64,000 bases of DNA from Rhizobium sp. EC-SD404 (GCF_902498825.1 NZ_LR701459.1:3085890-3149889); one strand, 5' to 3'. Numbered from the stretch's first letter, positions 51,599 to 60,307 are shown. The notes: generated by a model from the letters alone, not told the origin. A program made the numbers and translations.

Positions 51599-52246
51599 AT
51601 GTCCAACCATCTGATCATCTGGACATATGACTGGGTGCCGGAGGGTCCCCGCGGCTTCGTGCGCGACGCACGGTTGCGGTGGGCCTGCGAGGAAGCCGGC
51701 CTCGACTATCATGTCAAAACCGTCTCCTTCGAAGACCGCGGCCCTTCGCACTTCGCACGCCAACCTTTCGGACAGGTGCCGTTTCTGGAAGACGACGGAA
51801 TCGTCATGTTCGAAAGCGGCGCTGCAGTTCTGCATCTCGCTGCCAAGAGTGAGACCTTGATGCCGTCCGACCCTCAAGGTGCCGCCGAAACGCGGCAATG
51901 GATCATCGCGGCGTTGAACTCCATCGAAATGGTCAGCGTTCCGTGGTGGTTCGTCGGCATGTCCAACCCCGATATCAACCCGCTTGAAGACTGGCTGACT
52001 TCACGCCTCGAACATCTCGAGACGGTGCTCGCCGAACGGGAATGGCTGGCGGCAGGCCGTTTCACTGCCGCCGATCTTCTGATGGCGGACGTGCTCCGAG
52101 TCCCGAAATTGCGCGCATTCGGGACGTTCCCGGCACTTACCGCCTATGTCGACCGAGTCTGTTCGCGCCCGGCGTTTGAAAAAGCGAAGGCCGACCAGAT
52201 CGCGCATTTCGCACAAGCAGATGCGCAGCGGGAGCTGGCGAAATGA
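51599..52246 (+). CDS. Glutathione S-transferase-family protein
   Basis: A 215-aa GST. The thioredoxin-fold N-terminus contains the substrate/GSH loop FGQVPFLEDDGIVMFESGAA, and the C-terminal helical domain contains WLAAGRFTAADLLMADVLRV. It detoxifies electrophiles with glutathione. AGGTCCGAGA precedes the ATG. It overlaps the cupin gene by 4 bp (ATGA). Confidence 0.9.
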   Translation: MSNHLIIWTYDWVPEGPRGFVRDARLRWACEEAGLDYHVKTVSFEDRGPSHFARQPFGQVPFLEDDGIVMFESGAAVLHLAAKSETLMPSDPQGAAETRQWIIAALNSIEMVSVPWWFVGMSNPDINPLEDWLTSRLEHLETVLAEREWLAAGRFTAADLLMADVLRVPKLRAFGTFPALTAYVDRVCSRPAFEKAKADQIAHFAQADAQRELAK

Positions 52247-52632
52247 CGGACAAGACCTTTGAAGACGATGCGTTGGAGCCGGAAGGCGGAAAACCAGGTT
52301 TGGCGAGACTGTTCAACCCCGCGCTCAAGGGACCCTGGCGCGGATCGATCGCGGGTGAAGCGCTCGGGGCGCCGGTCACGGTGCTCGCCTACGGAACGGA
52401 TCAGATCGGCGACGGCCCTCGCCTTCACGTGCACCCTTACGACGAAGTCTTCGTCGTCATAGAGGGTCGCGGCCGATTTTTCGTGGGAGACACGGTCGTG
52501 GATGCCACTGCGGGCGAAATCGTCTTTGGCCCGGCCGGCATCCCGCACCGCTTCGAGAACTTAGGCCCGGGCCGTGTCCAGACCGTCGACATCCATCATT
52601 CACCACGCTGGATCCAGACCGATCTCGATTAG
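52243..52632 (+). CDS. Cupin-domain protein
   Basis: A 129-aa single cupin. The first motif is LHVHPYDEVFVVIEGRGRFFV and the second is GEIVFGPAGIPHRFENLGPG, with the metal-binding His/Glu pattern. Metal-dependent dioxygenase, isomerase or a small regulator is possible. Starts inside the GST stop. Confidence 0.88.
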   Translation: MTDKTFEDDALEPEGGKPGLARLFNPALKGPWRGSIAGEALGAPVTVLAYGTDQIGDGPRLHVHPYDEVFVVIEGRGRFFVGDTVVDATAGEIVFGPAGIPHRFENLGPGRVQTVDIHHSPRWIQTDLD

Positions 52633-52731
52633 CCTGCACGAAGTGGAACGAAATAGAAACTTTATCCGCTTGCAGTCAATCCACCCTGGTGACAGTGTCC
52701 GCCGGCAAAGTCGCCCAGGTCAGAGAACCCA

Positions 52732-52977
52732 GTGCCCGATAAAACCCTCTTCATCGTCCAGCAGTTTGAAAAGCAGGGCAAAAAGCTCGTTCAAGGAAGA
52801 CAGATGGAACTGCCATCCGCCGAACAGGCGATCGCGCGCGCCGAGCGCGATGCCGGACGTTTCGCGGGTGTGATTGCCGTGGCGCAGACGGTCGACACCG
52901 AAACCGGCGAAGTGCTCGACGAACCCGTCATCCTCGCCCACCACGGCGAGCTGCCCACCGGCATGATCGGAGATTGA
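52732..52977 (+). CDS. Conserved small protein of unknown function (81 aa)
   Basis: Small acidic/basic protein, MPDKTLFIVQQFEKQGKKLV at the start, then an AERDAGRFAGVIAVAQTVDT segment. I recall similar sequences in rhizobial genomes. It starts with GTG at 52732. Function unknown. It lies just upstream of the tRNA gene, on the opposite strand. Confidence 0.7.
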   Translation: MPDKTLFIVQQFEKQGKKLVQGRQMELPSAEQAIARAERDAGRFAGVIAVAQTVDTETGEVLDEPVILAHHGELPTGMIGD

Positions 52978-53054
52978 TCCGGACCGCGCGCTGAGGCCGC
53001 TTTTCCAATTGGGCCGCTTACGTCTGGCAAAAAACCGTGAACGATTTAGGATTT

Positions 53055-53130
53055 TGGTGGGCCCGGCAGGACTCGAACCTGCAACCAAGCGGTTATGAGC
53101 CGCCGGCTCTAACCATTGAGCTACAGGCCC
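53055..53130 (-). tRNA. tRNA-Ile2 (anticodon CAU, lysidine-modified type)
   Basis: A 76-nt cloverleaf with encoded CCA. The acceptor stem is GGGCCTG paired with CGGGCCC (one G-U), the T arm is GCAGG-TTCGAGTC-CTGC, and the anticodon CAT lies at 53095-53097 on the plus strand reading ATG. The TCATAA anticodon loop is the typical bacterial tRNA-Ile2 signature, decoding AUA after TilS modification, rather than elongator Met. D loop and variable loop are standard. Confidence 0.85.
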
Positions 53131-53315
53131 CACCTTCGGGCGCGTCGCCCTTGGAATGGTGTAAAGCACACTCGGCGTGGCGCAGACAAGGGTTCATGCT
53201 TGAGCGCGGATCGGCATCGCATCCGGGACGCCGCAATTGTCACACAATCCGCGATCAACACTGGCGCCTCACGCAGTGCGCCCATTCGGCGCAAACGATC
53301 AATCGAGGAGCTCCA

Positions 53316-54068
53316 ATGATCGCCAGAATGAATGTTTACGCCCTCGCCTCTGCCCTTGCGATCGTGGCAGCACAGCCGGGCTTTGCCCAAAGCGAAATGA
53401 ACGGCGACGAGAAGCGCCCGGCGACGATTTCCGTGATGGGCGAAGGTGAGGCGGCCGTCGCTCCCGACATGGCCATCGTCACCCTGACCGTCGTGCGCGA
53501 AGCCGAAACCGCGCGCGAAGCGCTCACCGCCAGCAATCAGGCGATGGACGAAGTGCTGGCCGCCATGCGCGCCGCGGAGATCGCCGACCGCGATCTTCAA
53601 ACCTCCAACTTCGCCATCCAGCCGCAATATGTCTACCCGGACGGTGATACCCAGCCGCAGCAGCCGCGAATCACCGGGTATGAAGCGTCCAACACGCTGA
53701 CGGTGCGCCTGCGCGACCTGGAAAAGCTTGGCGGGCTCCTCGACGAGGCAGTGACGCTCGGCGTCAATCAGGGCGGCAACATCATCTTTACGAATGACGA
53801 CCCGAGCACGACTCTGAACGAAGCACGCCGCGATGCTGTCGGCGATGCCCGCGAGCGTGCCGAGATCCTGGCCGAAGCGGCAGGCGTCGAGCTCGGCCGT
53901 ATCCTGTCGATCGACGAGCAGACGATGATGCCACAGCCGATACCGATGGCGCGCATGGAAGCCCGCAGCTTCGATGCGGCGGCGCCCGTGCCGGTGGCGG
54001 CCGGCGAAAATGCGTACCGGATCACCGTCACCATGCGGTTCGAAATCGAGGAAGGCGCTGCCGAGTAG
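53316..54068 (+). CDS. SIMPL-domain (DUF541) periplasmic protein
   Basis: A 250-aa protein. The N-terminus MNVYALASALAIVAAQPGFA is a Sec signal with AQS cleavage. The SIMPL domain begins ATISVMGEGEAAVAPDMAIV and continues as paired alpha-beta repeats. This family is widespread in the periplasm with no firm biochemical role (a link to oxidative stress has been suggested). CGAGGAG precedes the ATG. It ends with a clear terminator. Confidence 0.92.
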   Translation: MIARMNVYALASALAIVAAQPGFAQSEMNGDEKRPATISVMGEGEAAVAPDMAIVTLTVVREAETAREALTASNQAMDEVLAAMRAAEIADRDLQTSNFAIQPQYVYPDGDTQPQQPRITGYEASNTLTVRLRDLEKLGGLLDEAVTLGVNQGGNIIFTNDDPSTTLNEARRDAVGDARERAEILAEAAGVELGRILSIDEQTMMPQPIPMARMEARSFDAAAPVPVAAGENAYRITVTMRFEIEEGAAE

Positions 54069-54102
54069 GTCGGCGGCCCAGTTCTATCCCGAGCGTGTAA
54101 CG

Positions 54103-54139
54103 AAAATCCCCGCCGGTAAGTCGCCGGCGGGGATTTTTT
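54103..54139 (+). terminator. Rho-independent terminator
   Basis: CCCCGCCGG pairs with CCGGCGGGG across a 7-nt loop, and AAAAT/ATTT flank the stem. Six T follow on the plus strand. It terminates the SIMPL-domain gene. The converging 116-aa gene ends 28 bp further on, so it probably insulates the two. Confidence 0.9.
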
Positions 54140-54166
54140 CATGCAGCATCTGATGAACGGCAGCGC

Positions 54167-54517
54167 TTACCGGTAGCCGATCACCGGGCAGCCGCGCTGG
54201 TTGGCGAACACGACGCGAACCTGCTGTCCGCGCTGGAAGCCGGCCACGGCGACACGGCGCGGCGCATTCCGTACCACGTGGGCGCGGCGGATCCCCATGC
54301 TTTGCGCTTTGCCAAGTGCGTGGCGCGGATCGCAGAAGTTGGGTGCGAAATGTCTGCCGCCCTGCCGATAGCGCGGTGCGTGGCCGTTGCCGAAACGAAG
54401 CTCGATCGACTGGGCTGCTGCCTGGTTGCTCGAGGATGCGGTGACCGCAAGTGTGCCGATTCCGCCGGCCACGAGGGCGGCGCTGAGCACGACGGCTTTG
54501 ATCATTTTCTTGAACAT
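54167..54517 (-). CDS. Small secreted protein (116 aa)
   Basis: Signal peptide MFKKMIKAVVLSAALVAGGI is followed by a basic, Arg/His/Gln-rich mature part with FAPNFCDPRHALGKAQSMGI and a final FANQRGCPVIGYR. Two Cys may form a disulfide. GGAGAGAC precedes the ATG. Rhizobiales have similar small secreted proteins with no known function. Confidence 0.7.
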   Translation of the reverse strand: MFKKMIKAVVLSAALVAGGIGTLAVTASSSNQAAAQSIELRFGNGHAPRYRQGGRHFAPNFCDPRHALGKAQSMGIRRAHVVRNAPRRVAVAGFQRGQQVRVVFANQRGCPVIGYR

Positions 54518-54659
54518 GACTGTCTCTCCACCAGGAAATCTTTGGACCGAAGATCGCCGTCCCATGCGACCGAGGTTGAGATTAGGTGGAGAAGTGTGAA
54601 CGGTGCCGGAACCGCGCATTCATCCGGCATTCATTGGAATGACGCGGCCACCCTGGACC

Positions 54660-55058
54660 TTACTTCAGGGCAGCGGTCATCGCCCGCTGATCGAGATATC
54701 GGCTGAAGCGCACGATCTTTGCACCCTCGACCTCGAAGAACAGACCTGCTGGCACCGAGAATGACTGACCACCCGCTTCCGGCCAGCCATCCAGCGAACG
54801 CTCGTAAGTGCCGCGAAGCGTGGTCTCGACCGCGACGCGATCACCGGCTTGCGATACGAGCACCAGCCGATCGGTGTGGCGCTCGTTCAGTGCCGAAACG
54901 CGTTCGATGAGCGCATCGCGGATCGCACTGCCGCCGACGATACGCTCGCCATGGCCATCGTCATGGACTGCGTCTTCATCGAGAAAACCGACAAGAGCGT
55001 CTCCGTCGGAGCTTTCGAGAGCATCCAGAAAAGAAGTGATGATGGTCGTGCTGTCCAT
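54660..55058 (-). CDS. SnoaL-like (NTF2) domain protein
   Basis: A 132-aa single-domain SnoaL-like protein (FLDALESSDGDALVGFLDED, then DDGHGERIVGGSAIRDAL and ALNERHTDRLVLVSQ). GAGGAG precedes the ATG. Role unclear; it may be a small isomerase or a binding protein. It lies 10 bp after the lipoprotein gene. Confidence 0.8.
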   Translation of the reverse strand: MDSTTIITSFLDALESSDGDALVGFLDEDAVHDDGHGERIVGGSAIRDALIERVSALNERHTDRLVLVSQAGDRVAVETTLRGTYERSLDGWPEAGGQSFSVPAGLFFEVEGAKIVRFSRYLDQRAMTAALK

Positions 55059-55068
55059 TCGAAACTCC

Positions 55069-55323
55069 TCAGCAGGCAGTGGCGGCGTTGGTGAGCGGAT
55101 CGACGCAGATCGCAGCCGATCCCCGACGCGTCTGGACGCTGGGGCCCGAGGGCCCAACGGCTGCCGTTGCGCTGCGGCTCTCCACGGCGACGCGACCATC
55201 GCTCATCGATGCTCCTGCGACGCCACCCGATACGAAGCCGCTGCAGCCCGAAAGGGCGACCGCCGTAGCAAGCGCGACACTGGCCCGCATGCCGAATTTC
55301 AAACCGTGACTGCCGATCAACAT
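55069..55323 (-). CDS. Small lipoprotein (84 aa)
   Basis: Signal and lipobox: FGMRASVALATAVALSGCSG, with Cys as the acylated residue. The mature part is short, Ser/Gly/Ala-rich and ends CVDPLTNAATAC. GAGGAG is near the ATG at 55323. Function unknown; it may be a small outer-membrane-associated lipoprotein. Confidence 0.68.
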   Translation of the reverse strand: MLIGSHGLKFGMRASVALATAVALSGCSGFVSGGVAGASMSDGRVAVESRSATAAVGPSGPSVQTRRGSAAICVDPLTNAATAC

Positions 55324-55377
55324 CGTCGATCTCCTCGATTCACCCATGTCGAAAATAGATCAAAGCGTCTGCCGTTC

Positions 55378-55406
55378 AAAAGAAAATGCCCGGCAGAGCC
55401 GGGCAT
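55378..55406 (-). terminator. Rho-independent terminator (minus strand)
   Basis: ATGCCCGGC pairs perfectly with GCCGGGCAT over a 3-nt loop. On the minus strand the stem is followed by TTTTCTTTT. It lies just downstream of the membrane protein gene 55472-55876 and upstream of the lipoprotein gene, so it separates the two transcripts. Confidence 0.85.
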
Positions 55407-55471
55407 AAGTCGAAGCAGGCAGCTTGATTGTTGGTTTCATCCCTCAGCGGGAATGCTGCCATTGCGTCCGG

Positions 55472-55876
55472 TTACTGTGCCGGAGCAGGAGCCGGGGCAG
55501 CAGGAGCTTCCGGTGCGGCTGGGGCTTCCGGTGCAGCGGGAGCTTCCGGTGCTGCAGGAGCTTCGGGTGCTTCTGGAGCTGCATCAGGCGCTGTGTCGGT
55601 CGCAGCCGGTGCATCTGTGCCCGTGTCGGCAGGCGCAGTCACGTCCACATCAACGCCGGCACCATCGCCGCCACCGGAGTTCATGTAGAAGAAAGCTGCG
55701 ATCGCGACCGCCACAACCAGAAGGCCCGCAATAAACCAGCTGGCACCGCCGCCGCTTCCGCCGTTGTTGCTGACAACGGTCTCGCGCGTCGTGTGGGTGT
55801 GAAGGGGGTCAGCCGGACGCGTCGGGTCTGCAGGACGTGCCGGGTCAGTGTAGCGAGGATCTCTATTATCGACCAT
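55472..55876 (-). CDS. Small membrane protein with Pro/Ala/Glu repeat tail (134 aa)
   Basis: An N-terminal Pro/Asp/Arg segment (about residues 1-40) is followed by one membrane helix (WFIAGLLVVAVAIAAFFYM). The C-terminal half is an Ala/Pro/Glu/Asp stretch with tandem APEAPA repeats, probably extracytoplasmic and extended. It could be an envelope spacer; no family is recognised. It has its own terminator. Confidence 0.68.
   Translation of the reverse strand: MVDNRDPRYTDPARPADPTRPADPLHTHTTRETVVSNNGGSGGGASWFIAGLLVVAVAIAAFFYMNSGGGDGAGVDVDVTAPADTGTDAPAATDTAPDAAPEAPEAPAAPEAPAAPEAPAAPEAPAAPAPAPAQ
55500..55571 (-). repeat. 18-nt tandem repeat in coding region
   Basis: Four near-identical 18-nt units (GCNGGNGCTTCNGGTGCN on the plus strand) encode APEAPA repeats of the membrane protein at 55472-55876. 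It is in-frame and coding, and copy number may vary between strains by slippage. Confidence 0.75.
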
Positions 55877-56001
55877 CTGATGGCCTCCATTATCGTTTGT
55901 CCGTCGCGAAAAGAACGCGGATCGTGCGGTAACGTTCCCGTGAAATCGTCACATCGCTAATTCAGAGACCTCGAATGGCGGATTTGATCCAAAAATGTCG
56001 C

Positions 56002-56427
56002 TCAAGACGACAAATGAAGCAAAATTTCCCGACGGTGCGGCCGATCGCGGTGCTCGAAAAGATAAATGCCCTGCCAAGTTCCCAGAAGCAGCCGGCCGTC
56101 GGCTACTGGTATGGAGAGGGACACCGCCGTCAGTGCAGCCTTGATGTGAGCCGGCATGTCATCGACGCCTTCGGAGCGGTGAATGATCCAGCCCATGGCC
56201 GGGTCATCGGCCGGCGGCACGAGGCGACGGAAGAAGACATCCAGATCGCGGCGCACGTCAGGATCCGCATTCTCCTGGATGAGCAGAGAACACGACGTGT
56301 GACGCACGAACGCCGTAAGCAATCCGGGACCCGACGGTTGAGCCGCCACAAAGGCACGGGCCCTGTCGGTAAATTCGTAGAGCCCCTGCCCGTCGGTTTT
56401 GAGCGTGATCAGTTCTTGCTTGGCCAT
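56002..56427 (-). CDS. YjbQ/UPF0047-family protein
   Basis: A 141-aa protein of the YjbQ (UPF0047) family. Motif FVRHTSCSLLIQENADPDVRRD-like near residue 42 and HIKAALTAVSLSIPVADGRLLLGTWQGIYLFEHRDRPH-like end are characteristic. YjbQ proteins are reported to have thiamine-phosphate-synthase-like activity in vitro; the cellular role is unclear. It lies 39 bp after the GGDEF gene stop, on the same strand. Confidence 0.9.
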   Translation of the reverse strand: MAKQELITLKTDGQGLYEFTDRARAFVAAQPSGPGLLTAFVRHTSCSLLIQENADPDVRRDLDVFFRRLVPPADDPAMGWIIHRSEGVDDMPAHIKAALTAVSLSIPVADGRLLLGTWQGIYLFEHRDRPHRREILLHLSS

Positions 56428-56466
56428 GTCGCCAGTCTAGGGCGGCGACATGGCCAGTTGAAGTCT

Positions 56467-58170
56467 TTACGCGGTGAGCAGCATCAGCGGCTCGGTCCGC
56501 TCGGCGACACAGAGCCGGTTTCGGCCTTCCTTCTTGGCCCGGTAGAGCGCGTCGTCTGCCAGCGCGACGAGATCGGTGAAGTCGAAGCCGTTTTCCGGGA
56601 ACATTGCCATGCCCACCGAGATCGTGACCTTCGGCAAAGCACGCTCTTCGTGCGAGAGCTGAAGTGCGGCGACGCTTGTGATAATGCGTTCGAACCGTGA
56701 TTGCGCGTTCTCGGGCGAAACGCCCCGCATCATGACGAGGAACTCTTCCCCGCCATACCGGAAGAGCCAATCGCCGGAGCGGAGGTTCTCCTGCAGATGA
56801 TCGACGACGCCCGAGAGCGCGACGTCGCCTGCCAGATGGCCGTTGAGATCGTTGAACCGCTTGAAATGGTCGATATCCAGCATGGCGATGGCGACGTTCT
56901 GGCCGAGACGACGCGCCTGCGAGATTTCCTTCTCCGCCACCATGTCGAGATAGCGTCGATTGAAGGCATTCGTCAGCGGGTCGCGGATGGACTGCTCGTT
57001 CAACGTCTCGCGCAGGCGGATGTTGGAAAGCGTCAGGCCAAGCTGGTGAACGAGCATGTTGGCGAGCCGGATCGTCTCCGGAGAAATCTGACCGCCGCCT
57101 GCAGGTACTTTGAGCGCCAGCACGCCGATCGCTTCGCCATGGGCGAGCAACGGCAGACACAGCGTGTCGCCCGTATCGTGGTGGTGGCGGCACGAGGGTG
57201 TAGAACCAGCCTCTTCATGGTGGTGGACCATACCGCGGCGCAGAGCCCAGCATTCCTGCGGATCGATCACTTCGTCCGGGGTGCCTTCACCCCACTGAAC
57301 CAGGATGGTCAATTGATTGCGCGATGCCGCGTAGATGTAGAGCCCGCCGTCAAGCGCAGGGAACAGCCGCTGCATGAACGGGCCGGCAAGATCGGCCACC
57401 TCCGACATCGTGTTGCAGCTTTGGAGGAAGCTTCCGGCTTCGTTCAAGAGCGTGATCTCGGAACGTTCGACCGTCAGGCGCGAGACGGTATCGTTCAGCG
57501 AGTTCGCATAAGTCTCGATCTGCTTGGCGGCTTCGTACTTGTTGAGGACGGCACGCCTCGTGCTCAACCAGATGGTGGCAAACAGGCCCACCACAGCCAC
57601 CATGAGCACAACAAAGGAAATGAAGGAGACGATCCGCGCTGTTTCGTAGCGCGCTTCCCGCTCCCCTAGTTCCTGGCTCTCGAGTTGCTGCAGTTCATTG
57701 ATGAGAAGCCGCAGCCGATCCATCATGAACTTCCCGCGATTTTGCGCGACCAGCCCGTTGGAAGCGGTGCTTCCCTGTTCGGCGTGCACCTTGATCGTGC
57801 TGGCCATCTCGTCCAGCTTCTGATCGATGAGCCGGTCCATCTCCCGGAAGCGGCGTCGATATTCCTCGGTCTCGGCAAGCGTCTGGTCGAGCGCTTGCAT
57901 CTTCTGGCGCAGTTCCACCTCCGCCTGGTGGTAGGGCGCCAGATAAAGCTGTTCCGACGTGAGCAAATAGCCACGCTGGCCCGTCTCGGCGCTCAATATA
58001 TCCGCCTTGATGCCGATCAGCGTCTCGCGAACCTCGAGCGACTGGCGAACCCACTGGCTCGCCAGGAACAATTGGTTGACGCTTGAGTGGAGAAACCAAC
58101 CGTTGATGCTCAGAAGAACAAGCGGTATCGCGACCGCCAAAATACGATTTCGACGTCCTGAATGTGTCAT
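56467..58170 (-). CDS. CHASE3-GAF-GGDEF diguanylate cyclase
   Basis: A 567-aa membrane sensor. Transmembrane segment 1 is at about 8-26, a CHASE3 periplasmic domain at 30-170 (ETLIGIKADILSAETGQRGY), a second membrane helix near 183-205, a GAF domain at about 240-390, and a C-terminal GGDEF. The catalytic motif is RYGGEEF near residue 475; the RSGD inhibitory site (I-site) lies five residues upstream, so product inhibition by c-di-GMP is possible. ATG at 58170 is chosen; GTG at 58188 would add six residues. The 5' flank holds an IS end. Confidence 0.92.
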   Translation of the reverse strand: MTHSGRRNRILAVAIPLVLLSINGWFLHSSVNQLFLASQWVRQSLEVRETLIGIKADILSAETGQRGYLLTSEQLYLAPYHQAEVELRQKMQALDQTLAETEEYRRRFREMDRLIDQKLDEMASTIKVHAEQGSTASNGLVAQNRGKFMMDRLRLLINELQQLESQELGEREARYETARIVSFISFVVLMVAVVGLFATIWLSTRRAVLNKYEAAKQIETYANSLNDTVSRLTVERSEITLLNEAGSFLQSCNTMSEVADLAGPFMQRLFPALDGGLYIYAASRNQLTILVQWGEGTPDEVIDPQECWALRRGMVHHHEEAGSTPSCRHHHDTGDTLCLPLLAHGEAIGVLALKVPAGGGQISPETIRLANMLVHQLGLTLSNIRLRETLNEQSIRDPLTNAFNRRYLDMVAEKEISQARRLGQNVAIAMLDIDHFKRFNDLNGHLAGDVALSGVVDHLQENLRSGDWLFRYGGEEFLVMMRGVSPENAQSRFERIITSVAALQLSHEERALPKVTISVGMAMFPENGFDFTDLVALADDALYRAKKEGRNRLCVAERTEPLMLLTA

Positions 58171-58199
58171 GGACCACCCCAGCAGCACTGGGACGACTA

Positions 58200-58324
58200 G
58201 GCTCAGGACCTATTAATTCCGTTTGATGTGTGATTCACGGTCTCCGAGAAGGAGGCTGTGATGGGTGATTTATTTTTGCTGAGCGAGCGCCAGATGGCGC
58301 GGATATCGCCGTTCTTCCCGCTGT
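58200..58324 (+). mobile_element. 5' remnant of an IS5/IS427-group transposase element
   Basis: The left end GGCTCAGGACC resembles IS427-group inverted repeats, following a TA. It precedes an ATG at 58261 whose product begins MGDLFLLSERQMARISPFFP, the N-terminus of an IS5-family transposase of about 21 residues. Then the sequence becomes cysN sequence. The rest of the transposase, including any catalytic acidic residues, is missing, so it is dead. It lies 30 bp upstream of the GGDEF gene. Confidence 0.7.
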
Positions 58325-58462
58325 GCCGTCGTCCACCGAGCCGCAGGTCAGGAAACGCAGGAAGGATTTGCTTTCCTGCTTGGCCAGGTAATCGGCAACG
58401 GTCGCGGCGGCATCGCCGGCTGCTTCGTTCGTCGTCGCCTCTGAAATCGCTGTGGCGCGCAT
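58325..58462 (-). pseudogene. cysN: Truncated cysN (sulfate adenylyltransferase subunit 1), first 46 residues
   Basis: The ATG at 58462 overlaps the cysD stop in the standard cysDN arrangement. Residues 34-46 read FLRFLTCGSVDDG, the start of the CysN GTP P-loop (GSVDDGKS), and there the homology stops at the IS junction. The usual 460-640 aa protein, including the P-loop Lys-Ser and the GTPase core, is missing. It fuses in frame to a few residues of the antisense IS sequence, then stops. A functional CysN would have to be encoded elsewhere. Confidence 0.75.
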
Positions 58463-59367
58463 CAGAAATATCCCTCGCGCTTCTTCTTTTCCATGGAGCC
58501 CGATTCGTCGCGGTCGATCAGGCGACCCTGCCGCTCGGAGGTGCGCGCGATCAGCATTTCACGCACGATGCCCGGCAGATCGTCGGCTTCCGACTCGATC
58601 GCACCCGTCAGCGGATAGCAGCCGAGCGTGCGGAACCGCACCATCTTCTCTTCGATCTTCTCACCGGGTTGCAGTTTCATGCGGTCGTCGTCGACCATGA
58701 TCAACATGCCGTCGCGCTCGACGACCGGCCGCTTCTTGGCAAAGTAGAGCGGCACGATCGGGATGCTCTCGGCCAGAATGTACTGCCAGATATCGAGTTC
58801 GGTCCAATTCGAAAGCGGGAAGACTCGGATCGATTCGCCCTGGCCGACGCGCGTGTTGTAGATCTTCCACATCTCCGGCCTTTGGCCTTTCGGGTCCCAG
58901 GCGTGGCTGGCATTGCGGAAGGAGAAAATGCGCTCCTTCGCCCGGCTCTTTTCCTCATCGCGGCGCGCACCGCCGAAAGCCGCATCATAACGGCCTGCGT
59001 CGAGCGCCTGTCGCAAAGCCACCGTCTTCATGATGTGGGTGTGGGTGTTCGAGCCGTGCACGAAGGGGCTGATGCCCTGCTCCACGCCGTCCTGGTTGAT
59101 GTGAACGTCGAGATCGAAGCCGCGCTCGCGCGCCATGCGGTCGCGAAACTCGATCATCTCCCGGAACTTCCAGGTCGTATCGACATGCAGGAACGGAAAT
59201 GGCGGCTTGGCGGGGTAAAACGCCTTCATCGCCAAGTGCAGCATGACGGAGGAGTCTTTGCCCACGGAATAGAGCATGACAGGACGCTGGAACGTCGCTG
59301 CGACCTCGCGGAAAATATGGATCGACTCCGCTTCGAGCCGTTCGAGATGGGAGAGAGGTTTGTTCAT
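58462..59367 (-). CDS. cysD: Sulfate adenylyltransferase subunit 2 (ATP sulfurylase small subunit)
   Basis: A 301-aa PP-loop ATP pyrophosphatase that activates sulfate to APS together with the GTPase CysN. PP-loop [17 protein letters not shown], the [18 protein letters not shown] region and [16 protein letters not shown] are all intact. ATG at 59367 gives the standard length; an in-frame extension upstream is Pro/Gly-rich. Its normal partner cysN is broken just downstream, so this copy may be unable to work alone. Confidence 0.94.
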   Translation of the reverse strand: MNKPLSHLERLEAESIHIFREVAATFQRPVMLYSVGKDSSVMLHLAMKAFYPAKPPFPFLHVDTTWKFREMIEFRDRMARERGFDLDVHINQDGVEQGISPFVHGSNTHTHIMKTVALRQALDAGRYDAAFGGARRDEEKSRAKERIFSFRNASHAWDPKGQRPEMWKIYNTRVGQGESIRVFPLSNWTELDIWQYILAESIPIVPLYFAKKRPVVERDGMLIMVDDDRMKLQPGEKIEEKMVRFRTLGCYPLTGAIESEADDLPGIVREMLIARTSERQGRLIDRDESGSMEKKKREGYF

Positions 59368-59533
59368 CAGGGCCTGACCGGGGGCTTGTCGAAATGCAGA
59401 AGGACCGGGGCCCGATTCAACCGGCCCCGGCTCCTCCAATTGGCAGCACGCTATCGAAAGCCGACACGCGATCCGAGAGATTTTATTGCAAGTTTGCCGA
59501 TGGGCTCGGAAAGATATTCTTGCAGCCCGTCAC

Positions 59534-59565
59534 AAAAAAGGAGGCCACGCACCGCGCGGCCTCCT
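59534..59565 (-). terminator. Rho-independent terminator of bioY
   Basis: AGGAGGCC pairs with GGCCTCCT across an 11-nt GC-rich loop. On the minus strand the stem is followed by TTTTTT. It lies 26 bp after the bioY stop. Confidence 0.9.
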
Positions 59566-59591
59566 CTGGATTGTGTACCGACTGGATTGGA

Positions 59592-60188
59592 TCAGCGGGT
59601 GAACTTGGCGATCAGGCCCCAAATCGCGGGCACGATCGATGCTGCGAGCGCAGCCTTGATCAGGTCCGGAACGATGAACGGAACGACACCGAACTGCCAG
59701 GATTGCTCGGCTCCGATCAGCAGTGCCAGCCAGGCGAAGCCCATGGCGAGCATGACGACATCGGCAACGACGATCGCACCGAAAAACTTGAAGGGGTTAC
59801 GATCCCAGCCGCGATCCGCGGCCCAGCCGACGATGGCCGCCATGACGACGAAGCCGGCGAGATAGCCGCCGGTCGTGCCGAGCATGTAAGCGATGCCGAT
59901 GCCCTTTTCAGGCGTGCTCTGGAACACGGGCAGACCCATGGCGCCCTGGGCGAGATAGAGAACAAGCGTCGCAACGGCGAGGCGCATGCCGAAGGCTGCG
60001 GCGATCAGGAAGATGGCGAGCGTCTGCAGCGACAGGTCGACCGGTCCGAACACGACCTTTGCCTTGGCGGAGACCGTCAGGAGCAACGTGCCGGCGACAG
60101 CCAGCATGATCTGGGCAACGATGCGGCCGGTGCCGGACTGCGGCAATGCGGTTGAAACGAGAGAGCGGGAGGTCAGTGCGGTTGCCAT
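59592..60188 (-). CDS. bioY: Biotin transporter BioY
   Basis: A 198-aa six-helix S-component of the biotin ECF transporter. BioY motifs are FGPVDLSLQTLAIFLIAAAFG, LYLAQGAMGLPVFQ and LGTTGGYLAGFVVMAAIVGW. It imports biotin alone or with an AT module. ATG at 60188 follows AGGAACC. No BioM/N genes are in the window, and I see no BioR or BirA box in the 119 bp divergent region, although this was not exhaustively scored. Confidence 0.93.
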   Translation of the reverse strand: MATALTSRSLVSTALPQSGTGRIVAQIMLAVAGTLLLTVSAKAKVVFGPVDLSLQTLAIFLIAAAFGMRLAVATLVLYLAQGAMGLPVFQSTPEKGIGIAYMLGTTGGYLAGFVVMAAIVGWAADRGWDRNPFKFFGAIVVADVVMLAMGFAWLALLIGAEQSWQFGVVPFIVPDLIKAALAASIVPAIWGLIAKFTR

Positions 60189-60307
60189 GAATGGTTCCTC
60201 ATGCAAATGGGGCGCAGCGTCGATCGCCGAATACCGTGACTCTTCCTATATTGCCAAGGGCGAGGAGCGGCAACCATCCTCCCCCAAGGCTCCCCGAAAG
60301 AACGCTG

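Noticed and set aside
53055..53130. tRNA read as elongator or initiator tRNA-Met because of the CAU anticodon.
   Set aside because: The anticodon loop and stem match tRNA-Ile2, and initiator features (three G-C pairs in the anticodon stem with a 5' mismatch) are missing.
55500..55571. Short tandem repeats suggesting a CRISPR array.
   Set aside because: Units are contiguous, 18 nt, in frame and encode APEAPA. There are no spacers and no cas genes.
58258..59865. A 535-codon plus-strand frame starting MGDLFLLSERQ.
   Set aside because: Only the first 21 residues are transposase. The rest is antisense to cysN', cysD and bioY, so I report only the IS remnant.
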